Assembly: GCF_041080675.1 (NCBI RefSeq)
Contig: NZ_CP163521.1
Span: forward strand, 248,001-312,000
Length of the DNA stretch: 64,000 nucleotides
Direction of reading: 5' to 3'
DNA from: Streptomyces sp. cg36
Lineage (GTDB): Bacteria; Actinomycetota; Actinomycetes; Streptomycetales; Streptomycetaceae
Made by a program: the position numbers and the translations under genes. The notes under the pieces were generated by a model. The model was given only the letters and a program-made list of their open reading frames with translations, ran no database searches and was not told the DNA's origin. Below, piece by piece: positions 31,301-39,698 of the stretch; within the stretch, counting starts at the first letter, position 1, and each line of letters starts with the position of its first letter.

Positions 31301-32698
31301 GTGAGCCGCCTGCGTTGTGCCACCGTAGGGACCGCTGCACTCGGCAGTGCTCTTGGCCTCTGCTTGACCAGCCCGCCCGTGCATGCCGAGCCAACTGGAC
31401 CAGCCGACCCGGTGAGCGTCGCGGTCGTCAACGGCGACTTCACCCAGCCGGCGTTCACCGGCGACTACACCGACAACGTCGTCTACGGCTGGTCCGTCGG
31501 CTCCACTGCCGACAACGACGGCAACGGCATTGTCGGCGGAGTGGGCCGCTTCTCCTCGACAGCCTCCGGGCATCCGGGCGGCAAGCCCGCCGTAACGCTG
31601 CGTAAATCCGGCGATACCTCCGGCTTCAAGCAGCGACTGCGGGGCGTGCGCCCGGGCGCCAAGGTCACGGTGACCTTCGACGACAGCCCCACCGTGCGTC
31701 TGGACTGCGGGCCGCGCAGCACCGAGCAGGGCCAGAGCTACACCCTCCAGGCTCCGGGCGGAGCGGTCAGCAGCTACCGCACCGAGCCCGACCCGGACAA
31801 GCAATTCCTCAAGCTGGGCAGCGGAGTGTGGCGCACCGGCCTCACCTACAGCTTCACCTCCACCGAGTACGAGCCGCTCCTGACCTTCACCTCGACCCTG
31901 CCGGACAATGTCATTCCCGCCGCTGACGCAGACCCGGGCACGTACGACGTCGTCTGCGGGCCGATGATTGCCAACGTCACGGCCGTCCAGGTACAGCCAC
32001 CGCTGGACAAGACCATCCCCGCCAACAAACTCCCCTCCTCGCTGGCCTTCCGGGGCAACGACAAACGCACCGTCATCGACGGGGTCAACGCGTGCAATGC
32101 AGACGCAACGCCGTGCAAGTTCACGCCCCTGGACGACTACTCCTTCGCCTCCTACGCGCCCGCCCGCGTAGCGGACGAGGGCTACATCAACTGCACCCGG
32201 GAAACCCAGACCCGTGAACGTCCGTTGCAGTTCTCCTCCCGCACGGTCAGCGACCTGCCACCCGAGGCAGGACTCCCTCCCGTCCCTGCCTCCAAGAACA
32301 TGACCAAGCAGTTCACCACGGGCACCGGGACCTCCCCCAGTTGGAACCCCACCACCGGCCGCATGATCAAGGAGATCGTCCAGCCCAACGAAGTCGCCTG
32401 GATCGAGACGCAGGCCGCACGCCAGCGCACCGAGGGCTGGTTCACCTCCAGCCCCACCCCGGTCAACGCCAACCAGGACTGGCGTGTGTACACGGTGCTG
32501 GACTACCCCTCGCCGCATCTGTCCGACCGCGTCTACCAGCGCACCGGCCCGTTGGCCCCGGCCGAGCTGCAGCGCTGCAGGTCTCATCGCCCCAACGCCG
32601 TAACCCCCAATGGCGCGGATGCCCCCGCCACGGGAGCGGACCGTGAATCCAACCCCGTCGGCCCGCCCGGCACCCTGCACATCTACAACAAGCCGTGA
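31301..32698 (+). CDS. large secreted hypothetical protein, 465 aa
   Basis: The start GTG 31301 gives a clean signal peptide (RCATVGTAALGSALGLCLTS, then PPVHAEP). The mature N-terminus (VAVVNGDFTQPAFTGDYTDN, then VVYGWSVG) looks like a carbohydrate-binding-type galactose-binding fold ('NGDF...' start, with FKQRLRGVRPGAKVTVTFDD). The second half has pairs of Cys (VNACNADATPCKF, INCTRETQ) and ends in a region with WIETQAARQRTEGWFTSSP and DWRVYTVLDYPSPHLSDRVY that I do not recognise. The gene is followed 14 bases later by the RCC1-like gene and may share its transcript. Confidence 0.8.
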   Translation: MSRLRCATVGTAALGSALGLCLTSPPVHAEPTGPADPVSVAVVNGDFTQPAFTGDYTDNVVYGWSVGSTADNDGNGIVGGVGRFSSTASGHPGGKPAVTLRKSGDTSGFKQRLRGVRPGAKVTVTFDDSPTVRLDCGPRSTEQGQSYTLQAPGGAVSSYRTEPDPDKQFLKLGSGVWRTGLTYSFTSTEYEPLLTFTSTLPDNVIPAADADPGTYDVVCGPMIANVTAVQVQPPLDKTIPANKLPSSLAFRGNDKRTVIDGVNACNADATPCKFTPLDDYSFASYAPARVADEGYINCTRETQTRERPLQFSSRTVSDLPPEAGLPPVPASKNMTKQFTTGTGTSPSWNPTTGRMIKEIVQPNEVAWIETQAARQRTEGWFTSSPTPVNANQDWRVYTVLDYPSPHLSDRVYQRTGPLAPAELQRCRSHRPNAVTPNGADAPATGADRESNPVGPPGTLHIYNKP

Positions 32699-32712
32699 AG
32701 GAAAGCCACGCC

Positions 32713-33984
32713 ATGATCACACCCCGCGAAGCGGCACACTGCCGCCCGCCCGCCCGTAACCCCCGCCGCATCGGCACGACCGCGGTCCTGCTTGCCCTGG
32801 CCGCGCTCGGCCTAGTCCCCGGCCATCCCGCGTCCGCTGCTGCGTCGTCGGCGACCGCCGCGGCCCGCATCGTTCCCGAGGACTCGCAGGAGATCGGCGC
32901 CTTCGGCGACAACGCCTACCAGCAGTCGGCGATCCCGTCCGCGGTACAGAAGGGCGCCAGCGCCATCTCGGCCGGCCGCTTCCACTCACTGGCCCTGAAG
33001 AACAACGCCGTGTACGCCTGGGGCAGCAACCTGTACCAGCAGACCACCGTGCCCAAAGAGCTCTCCTCCGGAGTCACCGCGATCTCCGGCGGCTATCTCC
33101 ACTCCCTCGCCGTCAAGGACGGCAAGGTCATCGCCTGGGGCAGCGACCGCTATGACGCCACCAAGGTCCCGCAGGACTCTCAGTCCGGTGTCACCGCAGT
33201 CGCCGCAGGCCAGTTCTTCTCCCTCGCGCTGAAGGACGGCAAGGTCATCGCCTGGGGCGACAACCGCTACCAGCAGACCCAGCTGCCACAGCAGACCCAG
33301 TCCGGGATCACTGCCATCGCGGCCGGCGCCTACCACGCCCTCGCACTCACCGCGGACAAAAAGGTCATCGCCTGGGGCGATAACCGGAACAAGCAGACCG
33401 CGGTCCCTCCGGAAGTTCAGTCCAGCTCCATCATCGCCATCGCCGCCGGCCGGGACTTCTCCCTCGCCCTCAGCGACCAGGGCCGCGTCTACGCTTGGGG
33501 CAGTGAGAGCCGGAGCAAACTCGTCGTGCCCGAAACCGCGAAGACCCAGGTCACGGCAATCACCGCAGGCTACGAACACGCAGTCGCCCTGCGCAGCACG
33601 GGAGAAGTCATCGCCTGGGGCGACGACCGCTACCAGCAGACCCGGCCCGCAGCGGCCCAGTGGGGCACCACGGCCATCACCGCAGGCGCCTACCACACCC
33701 TCGCGGTCCGCGGATGCCAGACCGGAAGCTTCTGCATGTGGGAAGACACCAACTACACGGGACGCTCAGGCTTCTACAAGAGCGAACGGCCCTACTTGTC
33801 GTCGGACAGCCTGGAGAACAAGGTCAGCTCTGTCACCAACAACACCAAGCAGAACTGGTGCATCTACCGCGGGGACGCTTACCAGGTCGAAGCCCGTGTG
33901 GTCCCGCCCGGAAAGACCATCCCGGACCTGGCGGACCCTGCCTGGAACTTCGACAACGCCACCCGATCGGCTAGGCCCTGCTGA
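32713..33984 (+). CDS. secreted RCC1-repeat protein with I36-inhibitor/crystallin-like C-terminus
   Basis: ATG 32713 has AAGGAAAG 7 bases upstream. A signal peptide (TTAVLLALAALGLVPGHPAS) is followed by seven repeats of about 42 residues with the RCC1 pattern: AGRFHSLALKNNAVYAWGSN, GGYLHSLAVKDGKVIAWGSD, AGQFFSLALKDGKVIAWGDN, AGAYHALAL, AGRDFSLALSDQGRVYAWGS, AGYEHAVALRSTGEVIAWGD and AGAYHTLAV. These fold as a seven-bladed propeller. The last 80 residues (GSFCMWEDTNYTGRSGFYKS, NNTKQNWCIYRGDAY) resemble the peptidase-inhibitor family I36 / beta-gamma-crystallin type. Role probably extracellular binding; ligand unknown. Confidence 0.9.
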   Translation: MITPREAAHCRPPARNPRRIGTTAVLLALAALGLVPGHPASAAASSATAAARIVPEDSQEIGAFGDNAYQQSAIPSAVQKGASAISAGRFHSLALKNNAVYAWGSNLYQQTTVPKELSSGVTAISGGYLHSLAVKDGKVIAWGSDRYDATKVPQDSQSGVTAVAAGQFFSLALKDGKVIAWGDNRYQQTQLPQQTQSGITAIAAGAYHALALTADKKVIAWGDNRNKQTAVPPEVQSSSIIAIAAGRDFSLALSDQGRVYAWGSESRSKLVVPETAKTQVTAITAGYEHAVALRSTGEVIAWGDDRYQQTRPAAAQWGTTAITAGAYHTLAVRGCQTGSFCMWEDTNYTGRSGFYKSERPYLSSDSLENKVSSVTNNTKQNWCIYRGDAYQVEARVVPPGKTIPDLADPAWNFDNATRSARPC

Positions 33985-34080
33985 GCCGTCACGAACAGAG
34001 CGAGAGCGGCCAGCTTCCCCTCGCAGCTGCACCACCGCAGGCCCTCCCGGTTACGACATGTGACCTGGAGGGGGCCCTGT

Positions 34081-34110
34081 GCGGCCCCAGCCCTCGCCGG
34101 CTGGGGCCGC
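34081..34110. terminator. bidirectional terminator hairpin
   Basis: GCGGCCCCAGCC and its complement GGCTGGGGCCGC flank the loop CTCGCC. It lies between the convergent RCC1 gene (ends 33984) and the HNH-like lipoprotein gene (ends 34118). Confidence 0.8.
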
Positions 34111-34117
34111 GTGCCTG

Positions 34118-34798
34118 CTATTGGATGCCGAGCTTGGCCAGTGCGGTGGTCCAGTCGGTAGCGATGGCGGTCTGTGCGGCGTTCAGCTGGACTTTGCCTG
34201 AGCAGACTGCTTTGGAGAGTTTCGATTCGACTACGTCCTTGGGGTTGTTGGGGCCGCCTCCGGGCTTGTGGTCGGGCGAGGGGGGCTCCACCCACAGGTT
34301 GCGGGGGTCGTCGGGGTCGCCGCCGAGGACCAGACTCACGAGGTGGTCGTACTCGCTGTCGCCCATCGGGCCTGTGTATCCGTAGGACCGGGCGTTGGCG
34401 GTCTTTTCCGGGCCGGTCACCGACACCGGCGGCCGGATCGTCCCGGTGTACCCCGACGTGCAGACCGTGGTCTTGACCGTGGCCTGTGTGACCTTCGGGT
34501 TCAGGGCGCCGGGCGTGCATTTCGGGTCCGGGAGCGGCTGCTTGTTGGCGGTGTACCGGTAGGTGCAGGTTCCGGGGGCGGGCTGGGGCTGGATGCGGTA
34601 CTTGGACTGCGGGCCGGGCCCGTACTGCAGCGCGGCGGGCGCCCCCGGGGCCGGCGCGGACACGCTACTGGCGTGCGTGGAACCTCCTGGTCCTCCCGTG
34701 TGTTTGGCGTTGTCGGATGTCTTGCTGCCTGATGAGCACGCTGCCATCGAGGCAGTGAGCAAGACGACCGCGGCGGTGATGGTGAGACGGCGGCGCAT
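34118..34798 (-). CDS. lipoprotein with HNH-nuclease-like motif
   Basis: ATG 34798 has GGGGGTC upstream. A lipobox (LLTASMAACSSG) marks it as an exported lipoprotein, followed by a Ser/Pro-rich linker. The C-terminal half contains GPMGDSEYDHLVSLVLGGDP, DDPRNLWVEP and NPKDVVESKLSKAVCSGKVQ. The D-H in EYDHL and the N in RNLW follow the HNH-endonuclease pattern (His, then Asn/His) found in a family of small secreted actinobacterial proteins. Nuclease activity is inferred; the substrate could be extracellular DNA. 226 residues. Confidence 0.8.
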   Translation of the reverse strand: MRRRLTITAAVVLLTASMAACSSGSKTSDNAKHTGGPGGSTHASSVSAPAPGAPAALQYGPGPQSKYRIQPQPAPGTCTYRYTANKQPLPDPKCTPGALNPKVTQATVKTTVCTSGYTGTIRPPVSVTGPEKTANARSYGYTGPMGDSEYDHLVSLVLGGDPDDPRNLWVEPPSPDHKPGGGPNNPKDVVESKLSKAVCSGKVQLNAAQTAIATDWTTALAKLGIQ

Positions 34799-35408
34799 GG
34801 CGGGACCCCCAGGTGGTCGGCGTGGCGGGACTCTGTCCCCCCGTCCCGCAGACATGCCTCGGGGCCGGGGAGTCCGCCCGATCGGACGACAAGACGGGGG
34901 AGTCCGGCGCCGGGTTGCTCTGCACGCGGTCACGCGATCGCCATGAGACGGCAATGGGGGCGCACCGCGCTCAGCGGACCCGCCGAGGACTTCGAGCGGG
35001 AGGCGCCGGGTGACCGTTCCGCCGCGTGAGGCTGCTGACCGGGGATGGAGTGCGCCGCGGTCAGCGGACGGCGGCCTTCTTCGGGAAGCCGCCCTGTGTG
35101 GACCGGCGCGGTTGTCCCAGCGTTTGCTGCCATACGTTCAGCGTGCCGATGCTGATCCAAGATGAGCGGCGAGGGCTGTCTTGGTCTTGTAGCGGAGGTC
35201 GCTCCACATAGGGGCAGTTCCTGTTCCACCTGCGGTGTCAGGCGGCTCACCGCGCCCACACCGGCCCAGTCCCGCTTGGGGGGGGGCAGGGGCATACGCA
35301 GACGTTCGTGACGCTGGCCCGCATCGCGCAGGGCTGCCGCCGAGAAGCCGATCATCCTCGCGGCCCGGCTGATGGGCACGCCCGCCTCCAGGAGCTCCGC
35401 GCCCTGGT
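34799..35408. other. 610 bp with a short recombinase-like remnant
   Basis: Most of this stretch shows no supported gene. Near 35310-35410 the minus strand encodes ELLEAGVPISRAARMIGFSA followed by AALRDAGQRHERLRMPLPPP. This looks like a helix-turn-helix fragment of a DNA-binding or resolvase-type protein joined to nonsense, with no start or continuation. No hairpin of note. Confidence 0.4.
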
Positions 35409-35813
35409 CTAGATCCTCGGCTGATCGGAGCGAAGCAGGGCCCGCAACTCGTCGGGAGTGACAGGCCCTGGCTCACGAACGGGCTGGCCGACGTCGGCAG
35501 GCCAACTGGGACGGAAGCTTTCGACGAAGTTGGTGAAGTCGGTCCGCAGATATCGGGAGTCGGACGGCTTCAGCCGGATCTGCTGGCGGCTGTCCGCCCA
35601 CCAGATCTCGAAATCGGCAACCGTGCCCTGCGCCGGCCAGTCTTCGCCCTCGCTCGGCAGCAGCAGCACATCGACGAAGCCCCCGACACTCAGGCCGATG
35701 TCCACGAAGATCCCGATCGCACCGGGCCTGGGAACCTTCACCACGGTGCCCTCGAAGACCTGCCCAAAGCACAGACCACTCCGAATCCGGGCCCACTCGG
35801 CATCTGTCACCAC
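35409..35813 (-). CDS. S1-like RNA-binding domain protein, 134 aa
   Basis: The start is at 35813 (product VTDAEWARIRSGLCFGQVFE). Residues about 15-50 have the S1/OB-fold hallmark 'G.V..G.V..V...G..V.....' (GQVFEGTVVKVPRPGAIGIF, then VDIGLSVGGFVDVLLLPS). The C-terminal half has WPAQGTVADFEIWWADSRQQ and a tail with two Trp. Similar small S1-like proteins occur widely in streptomycetes without a known role. It stands alone between a remnant and a lipoprotein gene. Confidence 0.75.
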   Translation of the reverse strand: MVTDAEWARIRSGLCFGQVFEGTVVKVPRPGAIGIFVDIGLSVGGFVDVLLLPSEGEDWPAQGTVADFEIWWADSRQQIRLKPSDSRYLRTDFTNFVESFRPSWPADVGQPVREPGPVTPDELRALLRSDQPRI

Positions 35814-35935
35814 GAACGAATCATCGCACCTTTGGCCATCTGCCCCAGTGGCACGGCACTGCCGTCATTTCTCGGGTTCTGGCTCAACTTCTGGAGCCCC
35901 GGGGGGAAGGGGTGCCCCGGGGTCTTCGCCCTGTT

Positions 35936-36850
35936 TCAGATGCGGGTCTGGTCCTGGCCCGCGGTGGTCTCGTCGTCGGAGTCCTGTGGCGACTGGCCCT
36001 TGACCTCATCGGTGATGTCCACGATGTCGCTGGTCCGGGGCGCGGTGATGGTCTTGGGGCCGCCGAAGCTCTTGAAGTCGATCTTCACCTGAGCGGTGCC
36101 GATCGTCTCCTCCATCCGTACGGGCAGGTCGGTGCGGGGGTCGACCCACAGCCCGATCGTGATCTCCTTCACGTCGCCGGTGTAGCCGCCCATCTGGCTG
36201 TCCTTGGTGCGTCCGGTCAGGGCGTCACCGGCCTCGCCCCACTGGGAGGGGCCGACACGGACCAGGTAGTGGCGGGTGGCCCGGCCCCGGACGGTCTCGG
36301 TGCCGAGGTCCAGGACGTCACGCGCCCCCTTGAGGGCCTTCAGGCCGACGGTCGGATCGCTGCTGCCCCGGCCGATGGCCGCCTTGCCCTGCTGGCCGAT
36401 GACGGCGGAGGCGTCGACCTTCAGCCAGTGCTTGCCCGTGAAGGGGCCGGTCTTCTGGGGGTCGATCAGGTAGTAGTACCCCCCGTCGACGAAGAGCATG
36501 CGGGTGTGGCCGTCGGCGCGCAGGTCGCTGACGCCAGAGCTGCGAGTGTCGATCACGGTGTCGAAGGCGGGCGCGTCACCGCCCCATGTGTACGTGCCGG
36601 ACGCCGTCATCGGGGCTGGCTGGCCTGCGCCGGTGATGGTGGCAGTGATCGTGGCCGACTGGGCGTGGTCGGTCTTGCTGGTGGTGCGCGCGAGGGCGGC
36701 CAGGACCGTGGCCCGGGCGCTGGACGCCGCGGCCTTCGCTGACCTCACCGGCGGCTTCGCAGCCTTGTCGGCCTGCTGGGCCGTGCAGGCCGTCAGCCCC
36801 GCCAGGACGACTGCGGCCGCCGCACAGGCTGTCACGCAGCGCTTCCCCAT
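35936..36850 (-). CDS. secreted lipoprotein of LppX/LprG-like fold
   Basis: ATG 36850 follows GGGGTGGGA by about 4 bases and gives a lipobox (AAAVVLAGLTACTAQQADKA). The mature protein has the elements of an antiparallel beta sheet wrapped on a helix: SATITATITGAGQPAPMTAS, GTYTWGG, MLFVDGGYYYLIDPQKTG, TRHYLVRVGPSQWGEAGDAL, EITIGLWVDPRTDLPVRMEE. Similar lipid-binding lipoproteins are common in actinobacteria. It probably sits on the outer face of the membrane. 304 residues. Confidence 0.8.
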   Translation of the reverse strand: MGKRCVTACAAAAVVLAGLTACTAQQADKAAKPPVRSAKAAASSARATVLAALARTTSKTDHAQSATITATITGAGQPAPMTASGTYTWGGDAPAFDTVIDTRSSGVSDLRADGHTRMLFVDGGYYYLIDPQKTGPFTGKHWLKVDASAVIGQQGKAAIGRGSSDPTVGLKALKGARDVLDLGTETVRGRATRHYLVRVGPSQWGEAGDALTGRTKDSQMGGYTGDVKEITIGLWVDPRTDLPVRMEETIGTAQVKIDFKSFGGPKTITAPRTSDIVDITDEVKGQSPQDSDDETTAGQDQTRI

Positions 36851-37187
36851 GAATCCCACCCCTGGAATGTGTGCGCCGGAGCGCATCGTGTTGTGATCGT
36901 TTGTCAGGGAGTGGAGATTATGCGAGGCCACTGACAACCGGCGCGGGATTTTCCTCGGCATAGTGCCGCAGGCGGCGTGTCTGCGGTGCCCCGGTCGAGC
37001 AACTGCCTGTGGGGGGTGGGGATTCGGCGGATCGGGCTGCTGTGCCGGAGCGCATGGCTGCACGGATCGAGACCGGCGGAGGCGCGGCGACCTGTCGGCA
37101 TCATCGTTCGCCGCGCCCCCCCCTTGCGTGCCGAGCGTGAACGCTATCCAGGGTGCCGAAGGGCTTCACCTGCCGGGGATGGGGCCA
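36851..37187. other. intergenic, 337 bp
   Basis: No supported gene. The left part presumably carries the promoter of the lipoprotein gene, and the right part the 3' end of the pentapeptide-repeat gene. No marked hairpin found. Confidence 0.35.
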
Positions 37188-39017
37188 TCAGCGTTTGATG
37201 CGGTTGCGGATGGCGAGGACGGCGAGGCCGAGCAGGACGGGTTCGGTCAGGCGGGAGGTCATCTCGATGTAGGTGCCGGAGGTGGTCAGGTCCTGGCCCG
37301 AGGAGCGGAACACCACGGAGTTGAGGGTGATGTTGAGTGCTTGGTCGAAGCGCTTGCCGGTGAACCGGTTGCCGGTGGGGTTGTGGGGGGCGTCCTTGCC
37401 GATCTCGAAGGTGACTGTGCCGCCGCCGGCCGGGATGGTGCCGGTCGCGGTCTGCTGGGGGGTGTTCTGGGCGAGGCCGAAGGCCATGAGCAGGACGATG
37501 GTGAGGAACATGGCGGCGCCGAGCCAGGCCAGGGCGCGGGAGGCGCGCAGGCTGTAGCCGGACAGTGCCCAGTAGGCGGTCAGCAGCCCCCGTTCACTGC
37601 GGGGGATGTCGTCTGCGTGGCGGCGCATCTCCATTTCCCCGTAGTAGAAGTCCGCGGCCCCCGGCTCGTGCTTCCCGTCCTCGAAAGCCTTGCGCAGGGC
37701 CCGGTAGACCGGGGCCAGTTGTACCGGTCCCGCCCGCCCGGCACCGAGGACTGCCGCGTTCCAGCCCGGAACGGCCCTGGGCTGGGCGGCACGCCAGTGG
37801 TGCTCCTCGGCCAGGACCCGGCGCGCGGTGAACCGCACGGGCCGCCGGCGCCGCCAGTGCACGGCGGGCGGGGCGGTGTCGAACGTGCAGGCCCCCTCCA
37901 GGCGGAGCTGGTCCAGGTGGACCGTGCCGGCGAACAGGCATCGCGAAAGGTCGAGGTCGGCCAGGACCAGATGGGCCGCGTCCACCCCGCGCAGCGACGC
38001 GACCCTTACCCCAGGACCGGGCGCGCCCGAAAGGAGGTCTTCGGCCAGCTGCGGGCCTCTGGTGAGTACGAACGGATCGGCTTCGGCGGCGATGGTGAGT
38101 GGGTACTCGACCACAGCATGAGCGAAGTCCACCGTGGCGTAACGCAGACGGATCTCCGTTGTCGAGGACCAGCGGGTGCGACGGCACTCCAGACGGCGCG
38201 CAGCGAACAAGAGGGTCACCGGCCCGCCGAACCTTGCGCCGGACAGCACAACCCGCCCGGCACACACAAAAGGCCCCAACTGGTCAGCCTCCTCGAAGGT
38301 TGCCGCCTCGAACCAGGCGCTGCTGTTGAAGGTTGCCGACCCGAATCCGGCCATGTCCTCGAAGGTTGCCGACCCGAATCCGGCCATGCCCTCGAAGGTC
38401 GCCGACCCAAACCCGGCGTCGCTCTTGAAGGTTGCCGCCTCGAACCAGGCGCTGCTGTTGAAGGTTGCCGACCCGAATCCGGCCATGTCCTCGAAGGTTG
38501 CCGACCCGAATCCGGCCATGCCCTCGAAGGTCGCCAACCCGAACCCGGTGCCGCTCTTGAAGGTCGCCGACCCGAACCAGGCGGTGCTCTTGAAGGTTGC
38601 CGACCCGAACCAGGCGATGCCCTCGAAGGTTGCCGACCCGAACCAGGCCATGCCCTCGAAGGTCGCCGACCCGAACCCGGCGTCGCGTTCGAAGGTTGCC
38701 GACCCGAACCCGGCGTCGCGCTCGAAGATCGCTGCCTCGAACTGGGCTTTACCTAAGCGGGGGTTGCTGGTTGCTGGGTCACGGAGGGGGTTGAGCAGGG
38801 AGTTGAGGAGGGGTTCGGTGAAGGTGGTGCCTCGGTGATCGATGCTGGAGCCAGGAGCCAGACCGGCCAGGTAGGCGGCGTGGTCGGCGGAGGCCAGGTG
38901 GGCAAGACACGCGGTGTGGCCGACAACGTGGACGCCGCGGCAACCGACGGGATCGGTGGTCGGGTCCGCGCCGTGCCCGCAGTGCGGCCAGGACGGCGGT
39001 GTCGGGGGTGTACTCAT
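37188..39017 (-). CDS. pentapeptide-repeat membrane protein
   Basis: The gene encodes 609 residues starting MSTPPTPPSWPHCGHG, with Cys and His early on (CGHGADPTTDPVGCRGVHVV), which may bind zinc. From about residue 90, sixteen near-identical 11-residue units (core FGSATFEGMAG / FGSATFERDAG) build a pentapeptide-type beta helix ('A.F..' every five to six residues). After it come a second irregular repeat region (VVLSGARFGGPVTLLFAARR, DLDLSRCLFAGTVHLDQLRL) and a C-terminal domain with at least two membrane helices (ALAWLGAAMFLTIVLLMAFG and LTEPVLLGLAVLAIRN). Such proteins are often proposed as membrane or DNA-mimicking factors; function here unknown. Confidence 0.88.
   Translation of the reverse strand: MSTPPTPPSWPHCGHGADPTTDPVGCRGVHVVGHTACLAHLASADHAAYLAGLAPGSSIDHRGTTFTEPLLNSLLNPLRDPATSNPRLGKAQFEAAIFERDAGFGSATFERDAGFGSATFEGMAWFGSATFEGIAWFGSATFKSTAWFGSATFKSGTGFGLATFEGMAGFGSATFEDMAGFGSATFNSSAWFEAATFKSDAGFGSATFEGMAGFGSATFEDMAGFGSATFNSSAWFEAATFEEADQLGPFVCAGRVVLSGARFGGPVTLLFAARRLECRRTRWSSTTEIRLRYATVDFAHAVVEYPLTIAAEADPFVLTRGPQLAEDLLSGAPGPGVRVASLRGVDAAHLVLADLDLSRCLFAGTVHLDQLRLEGACTFDTAPPAVHWRRRRPVRFTARRVLAEEHHWRAAQPRAVPGWNAAVLGAGRAGPVQLAPVYRALRKAFEDGKHEPGAADFYYGEMEMRRHADDIPRSERGLLTAYWALSGYSLRASRALAWLGAAMFLTIVLLMAFGLAQNTPQQTATGTIPAGGGTVTFEIGKDAPHNPTGNRFTGKRFDQALNITLNSVVFRSSGQDLTTSGTYIEMTSRLTEPVLLGLAVLAIRNRIKR
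38276..38745 (-). repeat. 33-bp tandem repeats inside the pentapeptide-repeat gene
   Basis: About fourteen copies of a 33-bp unit (plus strand GAAGGTTGCCGACCCGAATC...) run back to back, including a block of about 132 bp present twice with almost no change (38298-38428 and 38430-38560). The near-identity at DNA level, well beyond what coding needs, shows recent unequal crossing-over. The repeat number is likely to vary between strains. Confidence 0.85.
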
Positions 39018-39386
39018 AGCGGGCGGCTCCCACGGGTGTCAGATGCCCCTATTGACGCCCCGGGGACGGAAACGGTTCGGTTCGACGACGGGCAGCGCCC
39101 AAGGTCGATTCCCATGCTGCGAACATGCCGTACATTCCTGAACAACCTCTGGATATCTCTCAGGCACGGTGCGCTGAGGCGCATGTGCCTGAGCATGCCT
39201 ACTCGCTGCGGACACGGCGGCGTGCGTTGTGGTCGGCGCGTGAAGCAGCTGGGCTGAGGGTGTGCGGAGTGTGGACGGTGGTGGAGCAGCGAGACCCGGC
39301 TCGTAGGCTGTTGCCCCCGGGGCCCGCGTGGATGCGGGGGCGGGGGCAACGCGCCGGCCGGCCTGCCAGGACTGGACGGCGGTCGT
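39018..39386. other. intergenic region
   Basis: No supported gene. Contains the terminator hairpin at 39310-39350 and the upstream region of the pentapeptide-repeat gene. Confidence 0.4.
39310..39350 (-). terminator. hairpin downstream of the 39387 gene
   Basis: GTTGCCCCCG (39310-39319) pairs with CGGGGGCAAC (39341-39350), about 37 bases past the stop of the minus-strand gene 39387-39698. Confidence 0.65.
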
Positions 39387-39698
39387 TTATGCGGGCTCGA
39401 CGAACACGAGGACGGAGGCGACCTGCGCGCTGGTCGTGTCGTCGCCGTGCTGTCCGATCCCGTAGTGCGTCTCGATGCGGGTGACGAGGAGCGGGTTGCC
39501 GGTGGCCCACAGGGTCACGGTCTGGCCCACGACGGGGATGGGGAGCGGGCCCTCGAAGAGGCCGAGGTCGATGGCCTCGTTGCCCTGCTGGTAGAGGAAG
39601 GTCATGACTTGCCGGGTGTGCTCGTAGCCCCGGGTGTGGGCCGTCTTGTCGAGGGCGACGAGGGTCTGCGCGATGGCGTTGGGAAGCTGCTTGTCCAT
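39387..39698 (-). CDS. hypothetical protein, 103 aa
   Basis: The start at 39698 gives MDKQLPNAIAQTLVALDKTA. The product is soluble, with an N-terminal helix (HTRGYEHTRQVMTFLYQQGN) and a beta-rich C-terminal half (VVGQTVTLWATGNPLLVTRI, ETHYGIGQHGDDTTSAQVAS). No Cys, no membrane segment and no recognisable motif. It has a clear protein-like sequence and its own terminator. Confidence 0.7.
   Translation of the reverse strand: MDKQLPNAIAQTLVALDKTAHTRGYEHTRQVMTFLYQQGNEAIDLGLFEGPLPIPVVGQTVTLWATGNPLLVTRIETHYGIGQHGDDTTSAQVASVLVFVEPA

Noticed and set aside
31199..32680. 493-codon minus-strand open frame
   Set aside because: Antisense of the secreted 31301-32698 protein; no domains, no ribosome-binding site.
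38276..38745. Possible CRISPR array because of 33-bp periodicity
   Set aside because: There are no unique spacers: the units are contiguous tandem repeats inside a coding frame.
36963..38756. 597-codon plus-strand frame with repeats, opposite the pentapeptide-repeat gene
   Set aside because: The repeats (EGCRPEPG type) are the antisense of the pentapeptide units; the minus strand has the proper beta-helix pattern and membrane helices.
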